Below, in pieces: positions 36,159 to 46,470 of a DNA stretch of 64,000 nucleotides. The notes beneath the pieces were generated by a model. The model searched no databases. It was not told the DNA's origin and saw only the letters and a list, made by a program, of their open reading frames with translations. The position numbers and the translations under genes are program-made. Origin of the DNA: Antedon mediterranea (Eukaryota; Echinodermata; Crinoidea; Comatulida; Antedonidae); assembly GCF_964355755.1 (NCBI RefSeq), contig NC_092680.1:9463001-9527000 (forward strand), read 5' to 3'. Position 1 is the first letter of the stretch, and every line of letters begins with the position of its first letter.

Positions 36159-38473
36159 ATATCCGCGCCCAGCTTAGCCCATGGTCTCATAGGAACCTTA
36201 TGTGGAATCATCGGCTCCCGTTGATTTCTACGCATGAACTTTACACAAACAGGGCATCTTGACATCAAGTTCATACTTTATCAATTTGAGCAGCATTTGT
36301 TGTATTCTAGGACTAGCTTTATGGAGTGGTTTACGTGTGATTGTTTCGAGTGGTTTATGGTCAGTGTGAACTTCAACAGCTCGGCCATATACATATTGGT
36401 GGTATTTGTGTATAGAAAAGCAGATCGCCAACATCTCCTTCTCGATTTGTGAGTAATTAACTTCAGCTGATGTTAACGACCTAGAGGCAAACGCAACCGG
36501 ATGACCCTCTTAAAGCAAACAGCTTCCGAGCCCTGTGGATGATGCATCACATTGGATAATGGTTGGTTTCTGTGGATCAAAGAAACTTAAGACTGGTTTG
36601 CTACTAATCAACGCCTTTAACTGCCTCAGGGATTCTGCTTGTTCTGGACCCCAAAACCATGCAACATCTTTCCTGAGAAATTCCCGGAGAGGCGCACTCA
36701 CATTGGACATATTAGGTATGAATTGTGAGAGATAATTAAGCATCCCCATTATACGTTGTAAGTCAGATTTACATTGTGGGTCAGCCATTTCTTTGATAAC
36801 TCTAACTTTTTCTTCGTCTGGTTTCTGTCCATCGGCACTCACCACGTTTCCCATGAACACCAATTCAGACTGTTTATACTTGAGCTTGCTTCCATTGAAT
36901 TTGGCATTGTTCGCTCTGGCCGTATCCATCACCCTCTGTACTGTTGCATTATGCTCTGCTTCACTACCTGTAGCTATAATCATATCATCAGATATTATGT
37001 GTACGTTAGGTATATGACCAAATATTTGCTGGTTTCGTTTCTGTAACACCTCACTAGCACTGCAGATACCAAATGACATTCTTATAAAATTGTATCGTCC
37101 AAAGGGAGTATTGAATGTACATATATCTGCGCTAGCGTCAGTAAGAGGAACTTGCCAGTACGTATCTTTCTGGTCAAAGACAGTGAAAAGTGTTTTACCG
37201 GACAGGTGACTCACTACGTCCATACCGGTCGGTATCATATGATGTTCACGTCTAATGGCTTTGTTCAAATCACGTGGATCCAAACACAACCTCAAGGATC
37301 CGTCTCGTTTCTCCACTATCACTAGGCTGTTGACCCAATCTGTTGGTTTGTTGGTCCGCTTAATCACGCCCCTCTTCTCCATATCGTCAAGTTTCTCTTT
37401 CAGCTTGGTATGCAGAGTAAGTGGCGCCCTGCGGGGTGGATGGACTACTGGAGAAACATCACTTTTCAACTTGATGTCATAAGGATCTTGATATTTACCT
37501 AAACCTGTAAATACATCACGATTCTCTCGATGCAAAGAATCTTTATTTAGTGCATGTACATATTTATTATTTATCACATTATCACTATACATCATATTAT
37601 TACCACGTTTGATCAGACCAAGCTCCCTACATGCTTTCAACCCAAGTATGGGTGGACCATCAACATTAGTAATAAAGAAGTCATAATCATTTTGGATGTT
37701 AGCAACTTTTAAATTTAGAGTAACTTTACCAATATGTTTTACAATTTCAACACTATAACTATATAGGTTAGTTTTAGAATGATATACTTTAATGTTCTTA
37801 TGTCCTGCTAACTTTCTAAATGTTTCCAGTGGTATGCAGTTAACACCTGCTCCTGTGTCAAGCTTCATCTTTACCAAATTACCTCCCACAAACACATCAT
37901 AGAACCAAGCGTTCTTGTCACTGTTATCTCTTAGAGTGTCAATATAAAAGTACTCATTTTTATCTTCAACAGTTAAAGTGTCAATGTATAAGTCATTAGG
38001 ATTACTTACACCTTCGGCAACAATATACTGTTCATCCATTGTATGTACAGCTCTTCCACGTCCACGACCGCGTCCTCGGGAAAAACGTTTGGTGCACACA
38101 GATTGAAAATGATTCAAACCCTTACACCCGTAGCATGTTTTACCATAAGCTGGACACTGACGAGGTAGATGTGAAGAACCGCACCTGCTACATTTAATTT
38201 TGGCTGCATCTGTAAAATGAAGATCCTGTTGACCACTAACCCTTGGCGTATGTTTATGTGATTTGGTTCTTCTCAATGCATGAACCTTCAGCTTATAATA
38301 ACTCGCAACACCGGCCATTTCAAGCTCGCGTCTAGAACTCTCAAAAGTTCTCATTCGGTGTATCACAGTATCAAGTGTAGCGTTGCCATCATCGCCCATA
38401 ACTTTCATTTTCATCCCTGGATTTGTTACACTGAAGAAAAGCTTATCACGAATCGTACCGTCTTGATCCACAA
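36159..38473 (-). pseudogene. Inverted gag(C)-PR-RT-RNase H block of the Mag-like element
   Basis: Minus-strand frame from the gag C-terminus (CKFVDQDGTIRDKLFF), through two zinc knuckles (CSRCGSSHLPRQC, CYGCKGLNHFQSVC) and an RG-rich patch. A protease follows (MKLDTGAGVNCIPL), then RT (RVCLDPRDLN-like, FDQKDTYWQVPL, TPFGRYNFIRMSFG, IISDDMII in the catalytic box) and RNase H (QCDASSTGLG; EKEMLAICFSIHKYHQY; HTDHKPLE). One in-frame TAA (36510-36512) interrupts RNase H. Near 36257-36262 the RNase H C-terminus is fused to the last part of the integrase zinc domain (CPVCVKF...PWAKLGADIF), a deletion of several hundred bp compared with complete elements. The low end is the inversion junction. Confidence 0.85.
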
Positions 38474-39278
38474 ATTTACATTCGCTGGCAGAGATCATCT
38501 TATTTTAGTTGACTATTTTTCCAAATACCCTGAAGTAGTTAATTACACTCACTAGCAAAATGGCTGGAGAAATCATCAAAAAATTGAAATCTATATTCTC
38601 AAGACATGGCATCCCTGAAACATTAATGACTGATAACATGCCGTTCGCCAGCTACGAGTTCAAACAGTTTGCTAACCAGTGGGGGTTCGATTTAGTGACG
38701 TCCAGTCTGACATATGCCAGAAGTAATGGGCAAGTTGAACGTTTCGTCCAAACCATTAAGCAACTCATGAGGAAGTCCGTTGATGAGGGAAGTGATTTTC
38801 ATCTTGCTCTACTAGACTATCGTGATTCACCAATTGCAGGGTTGAATTGTTCTCCTGCTCAGTTGTTGATGAGCAGAAAGTTAAGGTCAACACTTCCAGT
38901 CACACATACATTGCTGCAACCACAAGTTATTGTCGGAGCTAGAGATTGCCTTCAGTCACGTCAACAATCTATGAAAAATATTATGATCGTGGTACACGTG
39001 TATTGACGAAATTAAGAAAAGGGGACAACGTGAGAATATTGAAAGGACGGCAATGGAAACCTGCTGTTGTGGCTAAGGAACATAAGCTACCCCGTTCATA
39101 TGTAGTGATGACCGAAGATGGAACGTCGTACAGACGGAATCGACAACATTTATTAAACACTCAACAACCGGATACTTTGCAGAAGGGTGTACCAACTTTG
39201 CAGAAGGTACCGGAAGCACCACCCTTACGTAGAAGTGATCGTGTTAGTCGTCCACCGGATCGATTGGATTATAAATAA
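38474..39278 (+). pseudogene. Integrase core and C-terminus of the Mag-like element
   Basis: Plus-strand integrase from FTFAGRDHLILVDYFSKYPEV, through SIFSRHGIPETLMTDNMPFAS (second Asp region) and SNGQVERFVQTIK (Glu region), to RDSPIAGLNCSPAQLLMSR. A frame change lies near 38550 and another near 38950-38990. The last part reads LRKGDNVRI, KPAVVAKEHKLPRSYVV, YRRNRQHLL, then a basic SDRVSRPPDRLDY end. The upstream half of this domain is in the inverted block. Confidence 0.8.
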
Positions 39279-39357
39279 ATGTATCAATAATTAACTTCAT
39301 TTTATGTTTATTTTGCAGATATTATGTTTATTTTCAAACCATCCTATAATAATGTAT

Positions 39358-39421
39358 GAAACATATGAATGTGATCTAAGAAACAATTTGAAACATATGA
39401 ATGTGATCTAAGAAACAATTT
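39358..39421 (+). repeat. 32-bp tandem duplication
   Basis: Two perfect adjacent copies (39358-39389, 39390-39421) of a unit starting GAAACATATGAATGTG, in the 3' untranslated part of the Mag-like element. Confidence 0.9.
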
Positions 39422-39541
39422 ATGTTTAAAGAAAAGTAATATTATTTATTATGAGAAATGTGATATCGTGTCTAATTTACTTTTGATATTAATTTAAAAA
39501 AAAATAAACTTTAGAAATTTATTTTGTTAGAAAAGGAAAGA

Positions 39542-39677
39542 TGTCACATATGTTCTGTTAATATGCTAATTATATTTGTTTGTTATTTGCTAATTATGCA
39601 AACTACGTTACGCTCGGTGAATTAATAAAACAGTAATTGAATTAAAAGAACCGTGTTGACGAGTCACACTTGTAATA
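39542..39677 (+). repeat. 3' LTR of the Mag-like element
   Basis: 136-bp partner of 35603-35735. Followed by GAATAATATTTTTT and then the second palindromic unit. Confidence 0.85.
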
Positions 39678-39834
39678 GAATAATATTTTTTATGTAATAG
39701 AATAATCTAACCATTAACAAGTCACTAAACATACATTTTATTTCATATACGTTCGCTGTAAACTGAGATCCCGACGCGCACGCGCACCCTCATATCGGCG
39801 CCATCGTTTGGAGACGGCGTGCACCCGAACGATC

Positions 39835-41143
39835 ATGGAACGAAAATCACTTGCAATACAAGAAGATGTGCTGGAGATTTCTGCTGGAAATATAACATTT
39901 GCAGCTACAACTCCACTTGTACAGCATACGGTGGCTAAGCCCACCAAAAAAGGCCAGGAAGGCGGGGTCTAGCTGTACTATTACTAGGCCTCCTAAAGAA
40001 GGTAATACGCATAGCAACAGCGATGCCGTTGCTATCGCCGGGCAATCATGCACTAACGTGCTGCAGCCTAATCAACAGGTCGGAGTAGGCCTGAACTATG
40101 AGGCTAGGGTTGAAAACCTTGAGCGGTTGGTTGAGCAGCAGGTTAAAGAGACGAAGGCTGCTCAACAAATAAATGAGTCAACGCACGACCTTTTATCTCA
40201 GTTGATGACACAAATGTCATCACAATGTCACAACAATGAATATGATGACATTGACAGTAGCTCGGTGGTTAGCCTCACGAGTAACATTTACGATAGGCAT
40301 CATCAGTACGAACGTGATGTGTCTGACCTGGAGGAGGGGGAAGTAACAGGTACACAACTATCCAAGAAGGATGAAAATCCTGAGCGGCCAGCCACTAATA
40401 GTAATAGTAAGGTCAAAGGCCCCCTTCCTCCGGGTTTTGCAGCAAGATTTGCTGTTTCTAACGAATTGGCACCAGCAGTCAGCCAAGAGTTGGCTGACAC
40501 GCTAACATAATACTTATTGCACTCGCATATGAGTGAGAGTGTAATGACCGAGCTGATCAAAAGCTATCCTATACCGGAAAATCTAGAGGCCCTAATGGTG
40601 CCAAAGGTCAATCCAACTATTTGGGATTCAATTACACCAAGGGCACGGTCTAACGATCTAAAATTTCAAAAGGTACAAAAACCTTTGATAAAGGGAATTA
40701 CCGCCCTTGCTAAATTAGTTGATGGAAATGAGTCATCGGAGATAGCACAGGACACAATCGGCCTACTTGCCAATGCGAACTTCGAGTTACTTGCACTTCG
40801 TTAGGAGATGTTGAAACCGGAAATAAATGCCAAATATACTCATTTATGTAAACCCAGCATTAAGCCTACAGAGTATTTATTTGGTGACCTGAGTACTACA
40901 GTTAAAAGACTGGATGAGGAAAGAAAGGCTACGGCAGGCTTATTTAATTTTAAGTCGTACCAACCAAAGACCAGGTCCAACAACTACAGATACCAGCCAT
41001 ACAATAGAAATGGCAAACCCTTTTTAGGTCAAACCCGGCGACACAAATGGTCAACAAACAACTACAACCAGACCACATTTTATCAGGGGAAAAAGGACCT
41101 AAAACAACAGCCGAAGAGGTATGAGTCGATTGATAATACAGTA
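39835..41143 (+). pseudogene. DIRS gag-like ORF (broken)
   Basis: Begins MERKSLAIQEDVLEI at 39835. A length change in an A run (39946-39951) shifts the frame into the long 39899-40510 frame, which has a coiled-coil-like stretch (YEARVENLERLVEQQVKETK) and an acidic region. After a stop at 40510 it continues from about 40517 with IPENLEALMVPKVNPTIWDS and LLANANFELLALR. An in-frame TAG (40802-40804) is followed by EMLKPEINAKYTHLC and EYLFGDLSTTVKRL, and then a basic, Asn/Gln-rich tail to 41143. The LKPE...Y.HLC and LFGD phrases are characteristic of DIRS gag. Confidence 0.75.
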
Positions 41144-41149
41144 TAAGTA

Positions 41150-43107
41150 TTTCTCCTAACAATAAGGTTAACAAACATAATAACCTTGACATAGTAGGAG
41201 GTCGACTCAGGTCATATATACATAGGTGGAAAAAATATACTTCGGATCCATACATCCTAAATGCGGTTTCAGGATATAAAATAGAGTTTGATAAAGCCAT
41301 ACCCTACCACCTAAAAGGAAAAATACCTCATCCATACAAACTCAGCAGCATGGATATGGAGGCTATTGATGATCAAATAGTTAAATTGATATCAAAAGGG
41401 GTGGTCAAACCAGCCATGTTTGAACATGACCAGTTTGTATCAAATATTTTTACAAGGCCAAAGAAAAATGGAGGGTTCAGAATGATATTAGACCTCTCTA
41501 AATTAAATGAATATGTGACATACAAACATTTCAAAATGGAAATGTTTGGAAATGCATTGACACTAATTTCACCAGGTGTATATATGACGTCAGTCGACCT
41601 CAAAGATGCATATTTTACTGTACCCATAGCAGAGTCGGATACTAAATATTTAAAATTTGTTTGGAAAGACAACCTGTATAAGTTTGTCGCATTGCCTAAT
41701 GGGCTTAGCTCAGGGCCTAGACTTTTCACGAAATTATTGAAGCCCCCAATTGCGTTTTTGCGCAGCAGAGGGCATATTCTGTTGGTTTACATTGATGACA
41801 TTTTGTGTATAAACCAGTCAGAAGACTTGGCCGGCGGTACCGCCAGGGAAACTAGTGAACTTCTAGCCTCATTGGGTTTTATCATTAATAGAGAAAAATC
41901 AGTAATGAATCCTACGCAGATCATAACCTTCTTGGGATTTGAAATAAATTCTATAAGTATGACGGTTTCCCTTCCATATCACAAGAAGGAGGAAATTAGA
42001 GTTCAAAGTAAACACATACTTACATTAAGTCATACTACCATTAGGAAAGTTGCGCAATTTTTAGGCAAAATTATAGCAACACTACCTGCTGTAGAGTATG
42101 GAAAGCTTCATTATAGGGCACTAGAGAAGGAGAAAATACTAGCTCTAAAACTAAATAAAGGCCATTACGATAGGCCTATTAGTATTTCCGTCAATGGACG
42201 GGACGATATTCTTTGGTGGCAAAATAATGTCAAAGACGCATATAAATTGATATATCATGGGTACCCCGACCTAACAATTGAGACAGACGCTAGTGGTCTA
42301 GGCTGGGGTGCCACTGATGGACATACCCACACTGGGGGAAGGTGGATAAACAAAGACCTAGACATTGCATATGCTACAGGGGCACTAAATATTAATTACT
42401 TAGAATTGCTGGCTGCTTTTTTCGGCCTTAAAGCATTGTCCCGTGAGAGAAAAGCTAAGCACATAAGGTTGAAGGTTGATAATACCACGGCAGTAGCTTA
42501 CATAAACAACATGGGCGGCGCAAAATCAATTGCGTGCAATAAGATTTCAAAAGCCATCTGGTCTTGGTGCATTGAGAACAATTTTTGGATAAGTGCAGAA
42601 TACATCCCAGGAAGAGATAATATAATAGCTGATGCAAAGTCTCGTCAGTTTAAAGATGAGACAGAATGGATGCTTAACAAAGAATTGTTTATAAAAATCA
42701 CTAAAACATTCGGCGAACTAGATATAGACCTATTCGCTTCTAGGCACAATGCACAGCTTCCGAAATATATATCATGGAAACCGGACCCATATTCAATTGG
42801 TATCGACGCATTTCTACAAAATTGGTCCTCTGCCAAGCTCTATGCTTTTCCGCCGTTCTGCCTTATAGGTAGGTGTTTGCAAAAAATATTGACAGATAAT
42901 GCCATAGTTATCATGGTGGTCCCAAACTGGCCAACACAGTATTGGTATCCTAAATTACTATCAATGATGGTTGGAGAACCACTGAGGTTTAAGAATACCA
43001 AACATGCCTTAACATTACATGGTTCAGATGATTGTCATCCTCTTTATAACAGACTTAACCTTTTTGCCTGCAGGCTATCAGGGCGGAACTCTACAACAAA
43101 GGAATAA
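41150..43107 (+). pseudogene. DIRS RT-RNase H-methyltransferase-like ORF
   Basis: Open from about 41150; the internal ATG at 41350 is unlikely to be the true start because RT sequence (GGRLRSYIHRW, IPHPYKLSS) precedes it. RT: F.RPKKNGGFRMILDLSKLN, TSVDLKDAYFTVPI, ALPNGLSSGPRLFTK and the catalytic VYIDDIL. RNase H: IETDASGLGWGA, INYLELLAA, KVDNTTAVAYIN, GRDNIIAD. Then a segment FGELDIDLFASRHNAQLP, SWKPDP, DAFLQNW, YAFPPF corresponds to the adenine-methyltransferase-like domain found in DIRS elements. No internal stop. The end overlaps the recombinase frame by about 40 bp. Confidence 0.85.
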
Positions 43108-44057
43108 GCAATACTGCAGCAGACGTCATTCTGCAATCCCGGAGACGGTCAACGTGGAAGCAATATAACTCACAGCTAACAAAATTTATAGACTTTTGTG
43201 AAATCAGAGGAATCACATGGCAACAGCTAAACACCGGTCACGTCCTCGATTTCTTGATAAAGCTGAAGGACGAGGGCTTAGGCTACAGTACTATAAGTAC
43301 GGCGAAAAGCGCAATTGTAAACTTTCTCGAAATCTTAGATATAAACATGAAGGAGTCTATTGAACTGAAACGATTTATGAAAGGGTTATTCAATTTTAAC
43401 CCACCGACTCCAAAATATGCACAAATTTGGGATGTTCGCTTAGTTACAGACTATCTGAGGCGAACAATTAACGACGATACATTATCGCTTAAAGAATTTA
43501 CCATAAAAGTAGCATTGTTATTAGCATTATTGTCCTCAAGTAGGCTTCAGACCTTATATAATTTCAAATTTTCAAATATGAATATCGAGAATGAAGCAAT
43601 CACCTTTTACATTTGTACATTACTAAAAACTAGCAGACCAAACAATACAGGTCAACTGGTGGTTTTCCACAAAAGTGAAGACCCTGCCCTATGTCCGGTC
43701 AGAACAATTCTAAAGTACAGGGAAAAAACTAGTAATTTAAGGGAAAATAAGGACAGATTTTTTATATGTCATAAGAAACCGTATGCCGAGGCATCAAAAG
43801 ACACAATTGCTCGATGGATAAGGACAGGTTTATCAGAAGCAGGAGTAGATACAACAAAATTTAAAGCCCATTCGGTCCGAGCGGCTGCATCTTCATCAGC
43901 AAAATTAAGGAATGTCCCGGTTGACTTAATAATGAAAACAGCTGGGTGGAGAAACGAACATACACTAAACAGATATTATAATAAGCCTATAAAATTGGTA
44001 GAAAATCCGTCATTTCAACAGGCACTGTTGAGAAAAGTTGATTCATCAACTCATTAA
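43065..44057 (+). pseudogene. DIRS tyrosine recombinase
   Basis: A different frame that opens inside the end of the RT ORF: RAELYNKGIS then SRRRSTWKQYNSQLTKFIDFC, a SAM-like core-binding domain. The catalytic domain has SSSRLQTL (first Arg), HSVRAAASS (the H-x-x-R box) and WRNEHTLNRYYNK (the W/H position and nucleophilic Tyr). The tetrad is complete and the frame has no stop until 44057. It is the enzyme that would integrate the circular DNA. The frame itself looks intact; it is listed as pseudogene only because the element as a whole is damaged. Confidence 0.85.
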
Positions 44058-44375
44058 TATGGGTTGTGTTTGTTGTTGGCTACTACAAATAGCCCCTGTT
44101 TGCATTTTGAACCAGTTTAATATTGTTGTTTAGTTTTCTAATTGATGTTTTTAGGGTGAGAATCTTAAACGTTGGACTAGTGATTATAAGCAAAATAAAT
44201 GCTTTATTATTAATACAACACGATAGTTGTCATATTTAAGTTGCCCGTTAGGGCAAACATCCTTATGAATGAATGTAGACTTTTGGAAATAAAGTTGTTT
44301 TATTGAAACTAACATTTCCGTCAATTATTTGGTTTACAGTTCAAACATGTTTCCACCAGAGTTGGCTTTAAACAT

Positions 44376-44485
44376 CTCAGTTTACAGCGAACGTATATGA
44401 AATAAAATAGGAAGATTAAACGAGACTTACCTGTAAGTTGAAGTTTGATCACTATTTTATGAATATGTGAGTGAGGTGTAAACTG
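44376..44485 (+). repeat. DIRS internal complementary region
   Basis: The first 30 bp are the reverse complement of the left terminus (about 39737-39766). The following 80 bp are the reverse complement of the right terminus (44623-44703). The junction lies in AAATAAAATAGGAAG. Confidence 0.85.
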
Positions 44486-44594
44486 CCCGCCTCAACCCAC
44501 CCCAAGTAAAACAATTATTATTATAGAACAATGCAGGTTATCATATATATACTTATCGCTGCAAATTATTACTCTGGACATGTTTGATTGAAAG

Positions 44595-44703
44595 TATGAG
44601 GGTGCGCGTGCGCGTCGGGATCTCAGTTTACACCTCACTCACATATTCATAAAATAGTGATCAAACTTCAACTTACAGGTAAGTCTCGTTTAATCTTCCT
44701 ATT
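44595..44703 (+). repeat. DIRS right ITR and terminal extension
   Basis: 44595-44630 is the inverse of the left ITR (TATGAGGGTGCGCGTG then TCTCAGTTTA). 44631-44703 is the unique right extension, complemented in the internal region. The element ends CTTCCTATT against the ACCCTTG of the host unit. Confidence 0.85.
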
Positions 44704-45274
44704 ACCCTTGATATAATGGCACAACCCACCATTAAAAAAAAGATCTAGAAAACTAAGATATCTTAGGGGTTAGTTTTCTAGATTTTAGTTTTCTAGACAC
44801 CCATCATCGGATTTAGAAAACTAAGACCTAAGATATCTTAGTTTTCTAGATCTAGAAACTAAGATATCTTAGGGGTTAGTTTTCTAGATTTTAGTTTTCT
44901 AGACACCCAGCATCGGATCTAGAAAACTAAGACCTAAGATATCTTAGTTTTCTAGATCTAGAAAACTAAGATATCTTAGGTCACATAATAGTTATACACT
45001 TTGACTAACTTGTCATTTTGTGAAAAAAATTATCCTTTAAATCGGTAAAATTTTCAAACGTTTTTTCGAAAAGCCATAATTATTGGTGGATCGTACAATT
45101 AAAGATGCAAAAATAATTATTTTAGAAAAATATATGCCATTTTATTGTATAATAATTATCCACTTTGACCAAAAAATTGATCAGTAAAATATTTATTTAC
45201 CTGATTAAACTTTACCTTTAAAAAAATAAATAAAATAGTAAAATTCGTTGAATTTAACTAAACATTTTTTTTTT

Positions 45275-45904
45275 CAATTTCTAAGTGATATAATGTTTTT
45301 CCTACGGAAATACAAACTAACCAGCCTGTTATTGGCGATGATTCGCTGTTGGTCTGGAATGAAATCAAGAATAAACTTTATCAAAACAGCAAAATAACCT
45401 ATTCAAAATAAGAAATAATCATGTATGTTTTGGAGGGACATTAAATCTTTAAGTATTACGATAAAAAATAGTAGAATGTTTTTATTGATAATAAATGATG
45501 GATTTTAATTTTGATGATAGTTTTGGTTGTTTAGTATTGGCTTTAAAATAAATGTAAGTTTTTAGTGTAAGCCTACAGTCTGGGTAAATTACTTAATAAA
45601 TGTATTGATTTACCCGCACAATGGTAACGTCAAAGGTGATATTAAGCAGATAATGGTAAGAAGGTATAATAAAGGTACACAGCGAGGAGTACATTAGTGT
45701 CAATGTGAGATTTCTGTTTAAATAAAACAAGAGTTAACTAGTCTTATGATTTTTTTTATGATTACAATTCACTGGGATAATGCAATATACATGTTTATAT
45801 ACTTCAAGACAGAAAGGACAAACCAGCTAATTTGAGAAAACAAATGGTTACCGTTTATTAAAGACACTATAAGATTTACGTTTTTTTTATACCTAATTTA
45901 AAGT
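45275..45904. other. Intergenic, nothing recognised
   Basis: AT-rich unique-looking sequence after the second palindromic unit; no gene, RNA or repeat seen. Confidence 0.5.
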
Positions 45905-46290
45905 CACACACTACATTTATGTAAAAGTAAATACCATATGGACCTATTGCGATAATTTGTTTCGTCTTTAAGTTTAAACGGTAAAAAATGTAAAATATAA
46001 GTCGATTCTAATCATTTTAGCGGCCCGCTATAAATCCCAACGTGCGTCGCGCGCGGATTGATATTTTCATATTGTAATGTGATGCACCAACTTCGATCGA
46101 TCGCGTGAAAGGGTAAACAATAAACAAATAAAAGAACCGTAACTTTCAGCTAAAAACTAGATCTTGCCCAATTTGTATTCTGCCAAAAAAGGAAATTATT
46201 TTAGCAACGCGACAGCATCAGGGTAGGCATAATAGCTAGTATACGATGTTCATACGTTACCGCTTTTTACAAGCTAGGCCTACAAAACTA
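45905..46290 (-). repeat. Dispersed repeat, copy 2 (inverse of 6500-6935)
   Basis: On the minus strand it reproduces the order of the 6.5 kb copy: GTAGGCCTAGCT, the AACATCGTA region, TTTGGCAGAATACAA-like sequence, ATCGATCG, TATAGCGGGCCGCTAAA and ATAGGTCCATATGG. Moderately diverged, with small indels. Confidence 0.6.
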
Positions 46291-46324
46291 AGCCCAACTA
46301 AGCTCATTAGGGTTGGTGAGTACC

Positions 46325-46460
46325 CTGCCGAAATACACAAATTGAGGGTGCTGCTTTGCCAAAATACGCAAATCATGCCAAAATACGCAAATTGAGGGCG
46401 ATATGCTTTGCCAAAATACACAAATCATGCCAAAATACGCAATTCTGCTTTGTCAAAATT
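46325..46460 (+). repeat. Minisatellite
   Basis: About two and a half copies of a unit of roughly 60 bp combining TGCCAAAATACGCAAATTGAGGG and GCTTTGCCAAAATACACAAATC. It abuts the Patched-domain exon on its 3' side. Confidence 0.75.
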
Positions 46461-46470
46461 AGCATGATAC

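Larger units (their letters stand above)
35603..39677 (+). mobile_element. Mag-like Ty3/gypsy LTR retrotransposon with internal inversion
   Basis: Bounded by short direct LTRs (35603-35735 and 39542-39677) beginning TGTCACATATG and ending CTTGTAATA. A PBS-like TGGTGTTAGAATAG follows the first, and a purine tract (AAAAGGAAAGA) precedes the second. The outer parts read on the plus strand (gag N-terminus, integrase core). The central 2315 bp (36159-38473) holds gag C-terminus, zinc knuckles, protease, RT and RNase H on the minus strand. Reading the centre in reverse gives the ordinary gag-PR-RT-RH-IN order, so the element has suffered an inversion. The RNase H tail through the integrase zinc domain is also deleted. 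No clean target duplication; both flanks are T-rich. Confidence 0.85.
39736..44703 (+). mobile_element. DIRS-type tyrosine-recombinase retrotransposon
   Basis: Five kb with gag, RT-RNase H-methyltransferase-like and tyrosine recombinase ORFs, inverted terminal sequences and an internal complementary region, but no LTRs and no target duplication. The left end (39736-39793) contains GCTGTAAACTGAGATCCCGA then GCGCACGCGC. Its inverse is at 44595-44630, so these are the ITRs. The internal region 44376-44485 joins the inverse of the outer left end (TTTACAGCGAACGTATATG) to the inverse of the outer right end (GTTTGATCACTATTTTATG). This is the DIRS arrangement that templates the circular intermediate. 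The ORFs carry one frameshift and at least one stop. Confidence 0.9.
39683..45274 (+). repeat. Palindromic unit, copy 2 (split by a DIRS element)
   Basis: Left part 39686-39735, right part 44704-45274. Together they align with copy 1. The break falls inside the TACATT/ACCCTTGATATAATGG junction, which is uninterrupted in copy 1 (35130-35160). The right part contains two tandem copies of the roughly 115-bp palindrome subunit (from about 44741) where copy 1 has one. It ends at the same AACTAAACATTTT run. Confidence 0.8.

Noticed and set aside
36228-38498. Separate minus-strand retroelement inserted into the Mag-like element
   Set aside because: Its gag C-terminus and integrase start are exactly the parts missing from the surrounding element and rejoin at 7-bp repeats, so it is an inversion of the same element.
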